Notes under the pieces: model-generated | The model's database searches: none | What the model was told of the DNA's origin: nothing | What the model saw: the letters and a program-made list of their open reading frames with translations, nothing else | Made by a program: the position numbers and the translations under genes | Origin: Deferribacteres bacterium | GTDB lineage: Bacteria > Zhuqueibacterota > Zhuqueibacteria > Zhuqueibacterales > Geothermadaptataceae | Direction: 5' to 3' | Length of the DNA: 64,000 bases | Assembly: GCA_020633675.1 (NCBI GenBank) | Contig: JACKDE010000004.1 | Location: 62,001-126,000 of the forward strand | In this document: positions 44,622-53,822 of the stretch, in pieces | Layout: each line of letters starts with the position of its first letter | Position numbering within the stretch: position 1 is the stretch's first letter

Positions 44622-46273
44622 AGCGATGGAATTTTGACTCCTCTCTCACGCGCAACGACAGCAGCTTCATCGTAGCCTGCGTCAACATGCCGCATCACAC
44701 CGGTACCGGGATCATTGGTTAAAACACGTTGCAAGCGTTTTTCGGCTTCAGGAGTGCCGTCCGCAACAATCACCTGGCCCGCATGGATTGAATAACCGAT
44801 GCCTACGCCACCACCGTGATGCACGGAAACCCATGATGCACCGCTCACCGCATTCAGGAGCGCATTGAGAATCGGCCAGTCTGCAATCGCATCCGAACCA
44901 TCCTTCATGGCTTCAGTTTCACGATTTGGGGAGGCAACCGAGCCGCAGTCCAAATGATCGCGACCGATCACAATCGGCGCCTTCAGTTCACCGCTGGCCA
45001 CCATTTTATTGATGGCAATGCCCAACTTTGCACGTTCACCGTAACCAAGCCAGCAAATTCGCGATGGCAAACCCTGAAATTGAACGCGCTCCTGTGCCAT
45101 TTTGATCCAGCGTGCCAGCGCTTCGTCATCCGGAAACAACTCCAGCACCTTGGCATCGGTACGATAGATGTCTTCCGGCTCACCTGAAAGTGCTGCCCAG
45201 CGAAACGGGCCTTTGCCTTCACAAAACAGAGGACGGATATACTCGGGAACAAAACCCGGAAAATCAAACGCATTCTTCAAACCATGCTTCAGGGCCTGAC
45301 CACGCAAATTATTGCCGTAGTCAAAAGTCACAGCGCCCATTTTCTGCAAATCCAGCATAGCTTGTACATGTACGACCATGGAGTCATAGGCCAGTTTAAT
45401 ATAAGCCTCCGGATCGGATGTGCGCAGTGCCAAAGCATCAGCATAGGAGATGCCGGCGGGCACGTATCCGTTCAACTCATCGTGCGCAGAAGTTTGGTCA
45501 GTCAAAACATCAGGCACAAAATTTCGCCTGGCGAGCTCGGGGAGCACCTCGGCTGTATTGCCCACCAACCCGATCGAGAGCGCTTTGCCGGTCTCCTTTG
45601 CCTTGCTCGCAGCTTGAACAGCTTCGTCCAGATCGGTCATCAAAACATCACAATACCCCGCATCTACGCGTTTTTGAATACGCTGGGGGTCGACATCGAT
45701 ACCGAGAAAGACTGCGTTGTTCATGGTTGCGGCAAGTGGCTGCGCGCCGCCCATGCCACCCAAACCGCCGGAGACAACAAGTTTATGACGCAGATCGCCG
45801 CCAAAATGTTTTTGCGCTGCCGCGGCAAAAGTTTCATACGTGCCCTGCAAAATGCCTTGACTGCCAATGTAAATCCAACTGCCTGCAGTCATTTGACCGT
45901 ACATAATCAGTCCTTTCGCCTCAAGCTGACGAAAATAATCAGATGTAGCCCAGTGCGGTACCAAATTCGAATTCGCGATCAGCACACGCGGCGCATCAGC
46001 ATGCGTGCGAAAAATGCCAACCGGCTTGCCACTCTGCACGATGAGTGTTTCATCGTTCTCGAGGTCCTGCAAACTCTTTATGATCAAATCAAAGGCTTGC
46101 CAATTGCGCGCTGCTTTGCCGGATCCGCCATAAACAATCAGTTCATCAGGATTTTCAGCCACATCGGGATCGAGATTGTTCATCAGCATGCGCAGGGCGG
46201 CTTCCTGAATCCAACCTTTGCAACTGCGTCCGGTACCCTTTGGCGCTTTGATCACTCTTTTTTGTTCTGCCAT
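44618..46273 (-). CDS. hutU: Urocanate hydratase
   Basis: 551 aa, the normal size. NAD is bound by GGLGGMGGAQPLAATMNN; the catalytic and binding segments YGNNLRGQA, SALPTRICWLG-like QGLPSRICWLGYGER and HHGGGVGIGYSIHAGQV are all present. It hydrates urocanate to imidazolonepropionate, the substrate of HutI encoded next. The gene stands 30 bp after the phosphoesterase gene. A third hut gene (hutH) would have to be elsewhere. Confidence 0.98.
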   Translation of the reverse strand: MAEQKRVIKAPKGTGRSCKGWIQEAALRMLMNNLDPDVAENPDELIVYGGSGKAARNWQAFDLIIKSLQDLENDETLIVQSGKPVGIFRTHADAPRVLIANSNLVPHWATSDYFRQLEAKGLIMYGQMTAGSWIYIGSQGILQGTYETFAAAAQKHFGGDLRHKLVVSGGLGGMGGAQPLAATMNNAVFLGIDVDPQRIQKRVDAGYCDVLMTDLDEAVQAASKAKETGKALSIGLVGNTAEVLPELARRNFVPDVLTDQTSAHDELNGYVPAGISYADALALRTSDPEAYIKLAYDSMVVHVQAMLDLQKMGAVTFDYGNNLRGQALKHGLKNAFDFPGFVPEYIRPLFCEGKGPFRWAALSGEPEDIYRTDAKVLELFPDDEALARWIKMAQERVQFQGLPSRICWLGYGERAKLGIAINKMVASGELKAPIVIGRDHLDCGSVASPNRETEAMKDGSDAIADWPILNALLNAVSGASWVSVHHGGGVGIGYSIHAGQVIVADGTPEAEKRLQRVLTNDPGTGVMRHVDAGYDEAAVVARERGVKIPSL

Positions 46274-46303
46274 AACGCCACCACCTTAATAACAGGCCTA
46301 AAT

Positions 46304-46789
46304 TTAGACTTCAATTGTCTCACAAGATCGCGTTTCAGTGTCATAGATAACAAACGTCGAACGTCCGAAACGCCCCATGATTTCGCCAGGATTGATCAAA
46401 TCGGTACTCCCGATTTTTTCGATACGATGCTCGTGATTGTGGCCATAAAACACCACATCGAAAGCATCGCTTTTTGCAATTTCTGCAGCGATTTCAGGAT
46501 AGTGGTTCACAGCGATTTTCAAGTCACCAGCCTCAATCTTAGCAAATTCGCCATGCAGCACAACATGAGGATAATCCCTGGCAATTTTTGTGAGCAAGAA
46601 ACGGTCGCCATCGTTGTTCCCAAAAACAACGTGTAATGCTTTTGCAGGAAACTCTGCCAATTGCTTGAGCGTAAATGGTGCGCAAAAATCGCCACAAAAA
46701 ATAGCCAATTCGACCGGGTCGCATTTCTTTAGGGCCTTTTCGAGCTTCCAGATATTGTCGTGGATGTCCGATATAACCAAAATTTTCAT
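46304..46789 (-). CDS. YfcE/MJ0936-type metallophosphoesterase
   Basis: 161 aa. The calcineurin-like motifs are visible: ISDIHDN near residue 6-12, FCGDFC in place of GD, GNND (FGNNDGD), HG near 79, and YGHNHEHR near 117. This small family comprises Mn-dependent phosphodiesterases of unclear natural substrate. It starts just downstream of the ribosomal operon terminator and precedes hutU by 30 bp. Confidence 0.93.
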   Translation of the reverse strand: MKILVISDIHDNIWKLEKALKKCDPVELAIFCGDFCAPFTLKQLAEFPAKALHVVFGNNDGDRFLLTKIARDYPHVVLHGEFAKIEAGDLKIAVNHYPEIAAEIAKSDAFDVVFYGHNHEHRIEKIGSTDLINPGEIMGRFGRSTFVIYDTETRSCETIEV

Positions 46790-46818
46790 GATAACAACGA
46801 ATGTTTTTTAGGTGCACT

Positions 46819-46860
46819 AAAAATAAAAAAGCCAGAAAGGCAGAATTGCCGTTCTGGCTG
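46819..46860 (-). terminator. Rho-independent terminator after rplQ
   Basis: AGCCAGAA (46830-46837) pairs with TTCTGGCT (46852-46859), with inner GGC/GCC. On the minus strand a run TTTTTTATTTTT follows. It lies about 95 bp after the rplQ stop and closes the whole S10-spc-alpha cluster. Confidence 0.93.
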
Positions 46861-46954
46861 GTAGGATCTGATATTCAGTTTTGCTCGCTGATTGCGCCAC
46901 GCTGTATCAATGCCCAGGAATTTTAGATGATTCAAGTGCAGAATAGTGTACGGA

Positions 46955-47431
46955 CTATTCGCTTGCCTTTTCTGCTTTAGGCTCTTCCTGTTCCGGCTCA
47001 GCCTCTTCCTGGCGTCGTTTTTTGCGTTCTACCTTGGTTTCCTGAGCTTTTTGCTGTTTCTCTATTTGAAGCGTTTCATATCCGACAAATTCGAGAAATG
47101 CAAGCTCAGCACCATCGCCCTGTCGGCGACCAAGTTTAATGATCCTTGTATAACCGCCATTCCGGCTTTCGAACTGTGGCGCTATATCATCAAATAATGT
47201 TTTGATGATATCCCGGCGAGGAATGAATTTGTATACCTGCCGTCTTGCAGAAACAGTGCCTTTTTTACCGAAGGTGACACAGCGCTCAGCGAAACGCCTT
47301 GCTTCCTTGGCTTTGGCCACAGTGGTTTTGATGCGTTTGTGCTGAATCAGCGAGGCGACCATATTGGATAGCATCGCTTTTCTGTGGCTCGCGGTTCTGC
47401 CGAGTTTTCTATGATCTTTTGCGTGTCTCAT
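46955..47431 (-). CDS. rplQ: 50S ribosomal protein L17
   Basis: 158 aa; E. coli L17 has 127. The conserved part, MRHAKDHRKLGRTASHRKAMLSNMVASLI, fills residues 1-115; the last 40 residues form a Glu/Lys-rich tail (QKAQETKVERKKRRQEEAEPEQEEPK) of a kind seen in several FCB bacteria. It binds 23S rRNA near the exit. Last gene of the alpha operon, before a strong terminator. Confidence 0.97.
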   Translation of the reverse strand: MRHAKDHRKLGRTASHRKAMLSNMVASLIQHKRIKTTVAKAKEARRFAERCVTFGKKGTVSARRQVYKFIPRRDIIKTLFDDIAPQFESRNGGYTRIIKLGRRQGDGAELAFLEFVGYETLQIEKQQKAQETKVERKKRRQEEAEPEQEEPKAEKASE

Positions 47432-47458
47432 TAGCTTTTTTCCTTGAACGATCCGAGA

Positions 47459-48445
47459 TCAATCTTCATCGCCTTTTAAGTATTTTTCTACATCCATGCC
47501 GAAGCTGAGATTTTTCTCTTCAAGAATCTGCGTCAACTCTTGCAGGGACTTACGTCCAAAATTCCTGAACTTCAGCATTTCCGCTTCGTCGCGTCGCACC
47601 AAATCGCCGATAGTCTTAATATTTGCGGCCATCAGACAGTTATGCGAGCGTACGGAAAGCTCGAGTTCATCAACTGGCATTTTCAGAAGCTTGCGAATAC
47701 GCAGCACTTCCTCATCGACTTCATCCGGCTCTTCAGTTTCCGGTTCAATGTCAAAGTTGATGAACATTTGGAAGTGATCGAGCAAAATTTTGCCCGCATA
47801 CGTCAGCGCATCATCCGGTGTAATGCTACCATCTGTGGTTATTTCCAGTGTCAGTTTTTCGAAATCGGTATGCTGTCCAACGCGGGTATTCTCTACAAAA
47901 TACGCAACGTTTTTAACAGGTGTGTAAATCGAATCGATCGGAATAGATCCAATCGGCTGATCCGGCATTTTGTTTTCCTCGGCAGGAACATAACCATGTC
48001 CTTTGCCGATGCGTAATTCCATTTTCAAATGTGCTTCTTTGTCCAACGTGGCAATGTGCAAATCAGGATTGAGGATTTCGAAGTCAGTTGTGCCATTTTG
48101 CAAATCACCGGCATGAATTTCACCCGGTCCTTTTGCTTCGATAACCACTTTATCAGGCTTTTTATTGATCAGCTTGAATCTAACTTCCTTCAAATTCAAA
48201 ATGACATCGGCCACATCTTCAACCATTCCGGGAACAGTTGAAAATTCATGCTGCACACCATCGATTCGGATCATGGTGATTGCAGCACCTGGCAAGGAGG
48301 ACAATAGCACTCTTCTAAGCGCGTTCCCTAATGTCGTACCAAATCCTCTTTCGAGGGGTTGTACTATGAAACGGCCGAATGTAGTTGAATATGCGGACTC
48401 ATCAAGTTCCACATTTTCAGGCATTTGAAGGTTAGGCCAGTTCAT
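47459..48445 (-). CDS. rpoA: DNA-directed RNA polymerase subunit alpha
   Basis: 328 aa. The N-terminal domain (about 1-230) has RFIVQPLERGFGTTLGNALRRVLLSSLPGAA, and the C-terminal domain (about 250-328) has ELSVRSHNCLMAANIKTIGDLV and LKFRNFGRKSLQELTQIL, the DNA/activator contact. An acidic linker (ETEEPDEVDEE) joins them. It assembles the core polymerase and contacts promoter UP elements. It lies in its usual place between rpsD (66 bp) and rplQ (27 bp). Confidence 0.98.
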   Translation of the reverse strand: MNWPNLQMPENVELDESAYSTTFGRFIVQPLERGFGTTLGNALRRVLLSSLPGAAITMIRIDGVQHEFSTVPGMVEDVADVILNLKEVRFKLINKKPDKVVIEAKGPGEIHAGDLQNGTTDFEILNPDLHIATLDKEAHLKMELRIGKGHGYVPAEENKMPDQPIGSIPIDSIYTPVKNVAYFVENTRVGQHTDFEKLTLEITTDGSITPDDALTYAGKILLDHFQMFINFDIEPETEEPDEVDEEVLRIRKLLKMPVDELELSVRSHNCLMAANIKTIGDLVRRDEAEMLKFRNFGRKSLQELTQILEEKNLSFGMDVEKYLKGDED

Positions 48446-48511
48446 AGAAATATCTCTCCGTTGGTATATAATTGATAAATTGCTTCACGAATTTTGTCAC
48501 GCTGTCGGTGA

Positions 48512-49141
48512 CTACTTGGAGTACAACTCGACGATCAGCGACTCGTTGACTTCCAAAGGAATGTCCTGGCGAGCAGGCAACTCGACGAGCGTTCCCGTCA
48601 AGGTTGCTTTGTTCAACTCAAGCCAGTTCGGCTGCTGCTCTTCGCGCACCCGTCGCAGTGACTGATGCACAAGGTCGAGTTTGCGGCTTTTTTCGCGAAC
48701 CTTGACGACGTCACCAGCCTTCATTTGGTAAGCAGGGATATCGACAGGACGGCCATTCACGGTAAAATGGCGATGCCGCACGAGTTGACGCGCTGCTTTT
48801 CTCGAAGGCGCGAAACCAAGACGATAAACGACATTATCCAAGCGGCTTTCGAGCAAACGCAACAGGTTCTCACCTGTGATGCCTTTTTGCTTGACCGCTT
48901 TTTTGTAATAATTGTGAAACTGTGCTTCCAGGATGCCATAAATACGGCGAACTTTCTGCTTTTCACGAAGCTGCAATCCATACTCGGATTGCTTAAACAT
49001 TCTTGTGCGTCCGTGTTGTCCCGGAGCAAAATTGCGGCTCTCAAAAGGGCATTTCGGCGAAACACATTTCGCACCTTTCAAAAAAAGCTTCTGCCCTTCC
49101 CTACGGCACAATTTACATACAGGCCCGACATAACGTGCCAT
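48512..49141 (-). CDS. rpsD: 30S ribosomal protein S4
   Basis: 209 aa. It has ARYVGPVCKLCRREGQKLFLKGAKC with four cysteines (C8, C11, C25 and one more), a zinc-binding type of S4, and FAPGQHGRTR and the S4 domain LESRLDNVVYRLGFAPSRKAARQLV. It nucleates 30S assembly and often regulates its operon by binding the leader; no leader structure was resolved here. Confidence 0.98.
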   Translation of the reverse strand: MARYVGPVCKLCRREGQKLFLKGAKCVSPKCPFESRNFAPGQHGRTRMFKQSEYGLQLREKQKVRRIYGILEAQFHNYYKKAVKQKGITGENLLRLLESRLDNVVYRLGFAPSRKAARQLVRHRHFTVNGRPVDIPAYQMKAGDVVKVREKSRKLDLVHQSLRRVREEQQPNWLELNKATLTGTLVELPARQDIPLEVNESLIVELYSK

Positions 49142-49188
49142 GAATATTCACTGCCTCCAAATAAATTTAAAATGCTAAAATTTTCTAA

Positions 49189-49578
49189 TCAGACACGTCG
49201 GCGTTTCGGTGGTCTGCAGCCGTTGTGTGGAATAGGCGTTACGTCACGAATCGCCGTAATTTCCAAACCTGCGGCCTGCAGCGAGCGAACAGCCGACTCA
49301 CGGCCCGAGCCCGGGCCTTTAATCAGGACTTCGACGCGAACCAAGCCCAAGTCGATTGCTGTACGGGCTGCGTTTTCTGCGGCAACCTGGGCGGCAAACG
49401 GAGTCGATTTTCTCGAGCCCTTGAAGCCAACCTTTCCAGCAGATGCCCATGAAATCATATTACCGTAAATATCGGTAATCGAAATGATTGTATTGTTGAA
49501 GGTCGAATGGACATAGGCCAATCCATTCGAATCAACGCGTTCTCTTTTTTTTGTTTTTTTGCGCTTGTTGGTAGCCAA
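49189..49578 (-). CDS. rpsK: 30S ribosomal protein S11
   Basis: 129 aa with a TTG start (TTGGCTACC) preceded by AGGAG seven bases upstream. The conserved parts GLAYVHSTFNNTIISITD and RDVTPIPHNGCRPPKRRRV are complete. It forms part of the 30S platform. It lies between rpsM and rpsD as in most bacteria. Confidence 0.98.
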   Translation of the reverse strand: MATNKRKKTKKRERVDSNGLAYVHSTFNNTIISITDIYGNMISWASAGKVGFKGSRKSTPFAAQVAAENAARTAIDLGLVRVEVLIKGPGSGRESAVRSLQAAGLEITAIRDVTPIPHNGCRPPKRRRV

Positions 49579-49621
49579 AAGTCATCTCCTCATGGGTGGG
49601 AATTGACAAATTCAATCACAC

Positions 49622-49984
49622 TTATTTATTTTTAACTGCGCTGCGTCTGCGGCCCTTGCGGGTGCGCGCGTTGGTATGCGTACGCTGTCCGCGAACCGGC
49701 AACCCGCGTCTATGTCTTAAGCCCCTGTAACAACCGACATCCATGAGACGCTTGATGTTCATTTGCACTTCCGTACGCAGGGCACCTTCGACTTTGTAGT
49801 CTGCGATGATTGTACGAATTTTCGCAATATCATCACCGGTCAGATCCTTAACGCGCAAGTCATCTTTGAAGCCTGCCTTGCTGACAATTTCTCTGGCTGT
49901 GGCATCACCGATGCCGAAAATATATGTGAGAGCAACTTCAACTCTCTTGTCCCTGGGCAGATCAACTCCAGATATACGTGCCAA
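49622..49984 (-). CDS. rpsM: 30S ribosomal protein S13
   Basis: 120 aa with a TTG start five bases after AGGAGG. ARISGVDLPRDKRVEVALTYI and CYRGLRHRRGLPVRGQRTHTNARTRKG are conserved. It sits at the head of the 30S subunit and touches L5. First gene of the alpha operon part after rpmJ. Confidence 0.98.
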   Translation of the reverse strand: MARISGVDLPRDKRVEVALTYIFGIGDATAREIVSKAGFKDDLRVKDLTGDDIAKIRTIIADYKVEGALRTEVQMNIKRLMDVGCYRGLRHRRGLPVRGQRTHTNARTRKGRRRSAVKNK

Positions 49985-50007
49985 TTTGTCCTCCTAAATC
50001 TATACTG

Positions 50008-50121
50008 TTACCCTTGACGCTGTTTATGTCTCGGGTTTTTACATATGACCATAACTTTGCCTTTGCGACGGATAATTTTGCAATTGTCGCAAATTTTCTT
50101 TACGGATGATCTAACTTTCAT
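50008..50121 (-). CDS. rpmJ: 50S ribosomal protein L36 (zinc-binding form)
   Basis: 37 aa read directly from the sequence: ATG at 50121, TAA at 50008-50010. MKVRSSVKKICDNCKIIRRK opens it, and the zinc ligands Cys11, Cys14, Cys27 and His32 are all kept. It lies 11 bp after infA and 23 bp before rpsM, the standard position. It is short enough to be missed by gene finders. Confidence 0.96.
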   Translation of the reverse strand: MKVRSSVKKICDNCKIIRRKGKVMVICKNPRHKQRQG

Positions 50122-50132
50122 GGTAAGGGCCT

Positions 50133-50351
50133 TTATTTATAGCGATAAATAATTCTGCCACGTCCGAGATCGTAAGGAGACAGCTCAACCGTGACTTTGT
50201 CTCCGGGCAAAATCTTGATAAAGTGCATTCTCATTTTACCCGAAATATGGGCCAGCACTTTATGTCCATTTTCAAGCTCTACCTGAAACGTCGCATTCGG
50301 CAACGTTTCAACGATCGTTCCATCGACTTTAATTGCCTCATCTTTTGCCAT
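50133..50351 (-). CDS. infA: Translation initiation factor IF-1
   Basis: 72 aa. MAKDEAIKVDGTIVETLPNATFQVELENGH is the S1-like fold start and LSPYDLGRGRIIYRYK the conserved end. It occupies the A site during initiation. It begins five bases after map. Confidence 0.98.
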   Translation of the reverse strand: MAKDEAIKVDGTIVETLPNATFQVELENGHKVLAHISGKMRMHFIKILPGDKVTVELSPYDLGRGRIIYRYK

Positions 50352-50356
50352 AACTT

Positions 50357-51106
50357 CTATCTACCTTGGGTTAGGATTTCAGCACCGTCTTCACGAACCA
50401 CAATCGTGTGTTCGAAATGGGCTGATACCGATCTGTCGGCAGATCGAACAGTCCAACCATCATCATCAGTTGAAACCCGGTGCGTACCAATATTCACCAT
50501 TGGCTCGATGGCCATAACCATGCCAGGGCGCAATCGAGGTCCTCTTCCGGGCTTGCCAAAATTGGGAACTTGCGGTTCTTCATGCAGCGCTCGCCCAATT
50601 CCATGACCTACAAGCTCTCTCACAACAGAAAATCCGGCCTTTTCGGCATGCGCCTGAATTGCATGCGAAATATCTGAAAGCCGGTTACCATAGCAAGCCT
50701 GTTCAATACCGAGATGTAATGCTTCTTCGGTGACTTTTAGTAATTTCGTGACTTTTTCAGAAAGCACACCAACCGGAAATGAGCGGGCAGCATCGCCATA
50801 AAAACCATCCAGTTCAACACCAATATCAACTTTGACTACCGAATCCGCTGCGATGATCCGATCAGAAGGAATGCCGTGCACAACTTCGTCGTCGAGTGAG
50901 ATGCACACACTTCCAGGAAATCCCTGGTATCCTTTAAAAGCCGGACGTGCATTATGCTTAACAATGTACTTTTCAAGCTCATCAGCCAGTCGCTGGGTCG
51001 TCATGCCTTCTTCAATCATTTCACCAGCGAGTTGCAAAGCGCCAGCAACAATTTGGCTGCTTTTCCTTATTGCATCAATCTCCTTGTCATTGCGGAGATG
51101 AATCAT
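50357..51106 (-). CDS. map: Methionine aminopeptidase, type I
   Basis: 249 aa. The five metal ligands are placed as in the family: Asp in DIGVELDGFYGD, the second Asp in GDAARS, His in LVGHGIGRALHEEPQVPNFG, Glu in AIEPMVN, and Glu in DGAEILTQG, with His in VVHGIPSD as catalytic helper. It removes the initiator Met from nascent proteins. It lies two bases after adk in the spc-alpha junction. Confidence 0.98.
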   Translation of the reverse strand: MIHLRNDKEIDAIRKSSQIVAGALQLAGEMIEEGMTTQRLADELEKYIVKHNARPAFKGYQGFPGSVCISLDDEVVHGIPSDRIIAADSVVKVDIGVELDGFYGDAARSFPVGVLSEKVTKLLKVTEEALHLGIEQACYGNRLSDISHAIQAHAEKAGFSVVRELVGHGIGRALHEEPQVPNFGKPGRGPRLRPGMVMAIEPMVNIGTHRVSTDDDGWTVRSADRSVSAHFEHTIVVREDGAEILTQGR

Positions 51107-51108
51107 CT

Positions 51109-51768
51109 TTATCCTTTTATATTTCTCAACTTGCTCTCAATTTCACTGCGTACATCAAGAATTGACTGCGAACCATTGATCAGAACAAGCTTGCCTTGTT
51201 TTTGATAAAAATCTTTCAGCGGCAAAGTCTGGATATTGTAAACAGTCAATCGACGCTCAACAGTTTCAACTTCGTCATCTTTTCGCTGTACGATTGTACC
51301 TGTTTTTTTACACTGGTTGCAAACGCCATCTGCTGGTGGAGGATCATATACCAGATTGTACACGCGTCTGCAGTTTGTACAAATGCGTCGGCTTGTGAGA
51401 CGTTCAATAACGTCTTCTTTCAATACTTCCAGGCTGATAACCGCGGTGATCGACCGGACATGTTTCTCTAGCAACTCATCCAGCTCAATCGCCTGCGCTA
51501 TGGTCCTTGGGAATCCATCTAAAATGAAGCCTTTTACGGCATCTTGCTCTTGTATTCTCTCCTCGACTAAGCCAATCACAACACCATCTGGTACCAGGTC
51601 ACCAGAGTCCATATACTTTTTGGCTTCGAGCCCTAACTGTGTCTTTTTAGCAACGGCATCCCGAAGAATATCACCAGTTGATATTTGCGGAATTCCATAG
51701 GAGTCTGAGAGATACTTAGCTTGCGTTCCTTTTCCACTGCCTGGATAACCCAAGAAAATCAAATCCAT
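51109..51768 (-). CDS. adk: Adenylate kinase (zinc-LID type)
   Basis: 219 aa. The P-loop GYPGSGKGT is at 7-15; DGFPRT and the long LID domain follow. The LID carries a zinc knuckle CTNC...CNQC (about residues 130-155), typical of Firmicutes and many FCB bacteria but absent in E. coli. It interconverts AMP, ADP and ATP. Located between secY (30 bp) and map (2 bp). Confidence 0.98.
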   Translation of the reverse strand: MDLIFLGYPGSGKGTQAKYLSDSYGIPQISTGDILRDAVAKKTQLGLEAKKYMDSGDLVPDGVVIGLVEERIQEQDAVKGFILDGFPRTIAQAIELDELLEKHVRSITAVISLEVLKEDVIERLTSRRICTNCRRVYNLVYDPPPADGVCNQCKKTGTIVQRKDDEVETVERRLTVYNIQTLPLKDFYQKQGKLVLINGSQSILDVRSEIESKLRNIKG

Positions 51769-51798
51769 AAAGCTATTGCTTGAAGTTAACGATCTGGG

Positions 51799-53130
51799 CT
51801 AACTGCGTCGGCCACGAATTTTTCCGCCTTTCATAAACCCATCATAGTGGCGCATCAGCAGATGGGACTCTAACTGTTGCAACGTATCCAGTGCAACACC
51901 AACAATAATGAGCAGCGATGTGCCACCAAAAAAGGAAGCGTAGTCGTACGAAACGTTTGTCGTCTGTACGATCATATATGGAAAAATCGCTATAAAAGCG
52001 AGAAATATTGAGCCAGGCAGAGTAACCCGTGTTAAAATATTGTCGATAAACTCCGCCGTCTTTTTACCGGGACGAACACCCGGAATAAAGCCACCATGCT
52101 TTTTCATATTGTCCGCAACATCAACGGGATTAAAAGCGATGGCGGTGTAAAAGTAGGTAAAGAATACAATCAGAAGAGCATACACTATCTGGTATGGCAG
52201 TGCGGTAAAGCTGAAATAGAGCTGAACCGTATTCATAAATTCGCTGTTCGGGAAAAAAGTTGTCAGCGTCTGCGGAACAAACATGATCGACTGCGCAAAA
52301 ATGATCGGCATCACTCCTGCGGTGTTAACGCGCAGTGGAATGTGAGTATTCTGTCCGCCGTAAATCTTGCGGCCAACCACGCGTTTCGCGTACTGCACCG
52401 GAATTTTTCGCATACCTTGGGTGATCGCCACAACCGACGCGATGATAACAACCATGATCGCCAGCAAAATGACCTCGCTCAACAACTCACGATTGCCGCT
52501 GGCAAATTGCTGATATTCACTGATGAGAGCGTTCGGGAAGCGCGCAATTATTCCGATAAAAATGATCAGAGAAACACCATTGCCAATGCCTCGTTCGGTG
52601 ATCTGTTCACCGAGCCACATGATCAAAATGGTACCGCTGGTTAAAACAAGTATGGATGTTAGCGTGAAACCAATGCCACTTGAAATGACAACAGGGATAC
52701 CTTCTGATGTTGGTGGAATGCTCGCCAGAAATACACTCACGCCATATGCCTGCAGTGCGGAAATCAGCACCGTGCCGTAGCGTGTGTATTGCGTAATTTT
52801 TTTACGGCCTTCTTCACCTTCTTTTTGCAGTTTCTGGAAGAACGGCATAACGGCACCAAGCAGCTGAATGATAATCGAAGCGGAAATATAAGGCATGATA
52901 CCCAGCGCAAAAACAGTCGCGCGACTGAATGCACCGCCCGCAAACATATCATACAGACCGAAAAGACCGCCACCTCCGACCTGATTGAAATAGCTTAACA
53001 AGGCATCAGGATTTACGCCGGGAATCGGCACATGTCCACCGATGCGATAAACTACCAACACGAGAAGCGTGAAAATGATTCGCTTTTTGAGCTCCGGGAT
53101 CTTAAAAACGCTTTGAAAGCTTCGAATCAT
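51799..53130 (-). CDS. secY: Preprotein translocase subunit SecY
   Basis: 443 aa with about ten membrane helices. RIGGHVPIPGVNP near the start is the plug/first-loop region, and YAKRVVGRKIYGGQNTHIPLRVNTAGVMPIIFAQS marks the central loop. It forms the Sec channel. The ATG overlaps the rplO stop (ATGA). Confidence 0.98.
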   Translation of the reverse strand: MIRSFQSVFKIPELKKRIIFTLLVLVVYRIGGHVPIPGVNPDALLSYFNQVGGGGLFGLYDMFAGGAFSRATVFALGIMPYISASIIIQLLGAVMPFFQKLQKEGEEGRKKITQYTRYGTVLISALQAYGVSVFLASIPPTSEGIPVVISSGIGFTLTSILVLTSGTILIMWLGEQITERGIGNGVSLIIFIGIIARFPNALISEYQQFASGNRELLSEVILLAIMVVIIASVVAITQGMRKIPVQYAKRVVGRKIYGGQNTHIPLRVNTAGVMPIIFAQSIMFVPQTLTTFFPNSEFMNTVQLYFSFTALPYQIVYALLIVFFTYFYTAIAFNPVDVADNMKKHGGFIPGVRPGKKTAEFIDNILTRVTLPGSIFLAFIAIFPYMIVQTTNVSYDYASFFGGTSLLIIVGVALDTLQQLESHLLMRHYDGFMKGGKIRGRRS

Positions 53131-53570
53131 AACGTTATGGCCTTTCCTCCAGCCTTTTCAATTTTCTCGATTGCAGATTTGCTAAAGGCGTGTGCATGTA
53201 CTTCATACGCCTTCTTTAAACTCTCTCCGTTTCCAAGAATTTTCACAGGCTTGTTCAGGTTTTTGATCAAACCGGCTTCTTTCAAGGCTTCAGGATTTAC
53301 CATTTCTCCGGTAATCCGTCCATCGAAGTCTGCTAAGTTGACAATCTGACTTTCTTTACGGAAAATATTGGTAAAGCCGCGCTTTGGAACACGTCTTTGC
53401 AAAGGCATTTGACCACCTTCAAACCAGGCAGGGATCGAACCGCCGGATCGCGATTTTTGTCCCTTATGGCCTCTGCAGGCGGTTTTGCCATGACCGGAAC
53501 CAGGGCCTCGGCCAACTCTCTTGCGGTCTTTGCGAGAGCCTTTTGAATAGCGTAAATTACTTAATTGCAT
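53127..53570 (-). CDS. rplO: 50S ribosomal protein L15
   Basis: 147 aa. MQLSNLRYSKGSRKDRKRVGRGPGSGHGKTACRGHKGQKSRSG is the conserved glycine/arginine-rich start (written in part). It binds 23S rRNA. It precedes secY with a four-base overlap. Confidence 0.98.
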   Translation of the reverse strand: MQLSNLRYSKGSRKDRKRVGRGPGSGHGKTACRGHKGQKSRSGGSIPAWFEGGQMPLQRRVPKRGFTNIFRKESQIVNLADFDGRITGEMVNPEALKEAGLIKNLNKPVKILGNGESLKKAYEVHAHAFSKSAIEKIEKAGGKAITL

Positions 53571-53602
53571 TGAATATGCCCTGCATCTGGGTTATATGTT
53601 TT

Positions 53603-53803
53603 TCACTGAACTTCTTCAACGGAAACCAAATGGTCTACTTTCGCGATCATACCGCGAATTTGTGGGGTATCCTGGTGGACTACCGTATGTCTGATTCGCT
53701 TCAGCCCTAACGCCTTCATCGTGCGCTTCTGGTTCTCTTTGCGACCGATCAGGCTTCGCAATTGGGTTATTTTCAACGATTGTTCTTTTTTCTTTTTAGC
53801 CAC
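53603..53803 (-). CDS. rpmD: 50S ribosomal protein L30
   Basis: 66 aa with a GTG start; GGAG lies eight bases upstream. LKITQLRSLIGRKENQKRTMKALGLKRI and HTVVHQDTPQIRGMI are the family's sequence. The N-terminal lysine-rich extension is short. It lies between rpsE and rplO. Confidence 0.97.
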   Translation of the reverse strand: MAKKKKEQSLKITQLRSLIGRKENQKRTMKALGLKRIRHTVVHQDTPQIRGMIAKVDHLVSVEEVQ

Positions 53804-53822
53804 GAGAAATTCTCCGACAGAT

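Noticed and set aside
45284..46636. Long plus-strand open frame (450 codons) opposite hutU
   Set aside because: hutU is complete with all family motifs on the other strand; the antisense frame has no recognisable content, no ribosome binding site and runs past the hutU start.
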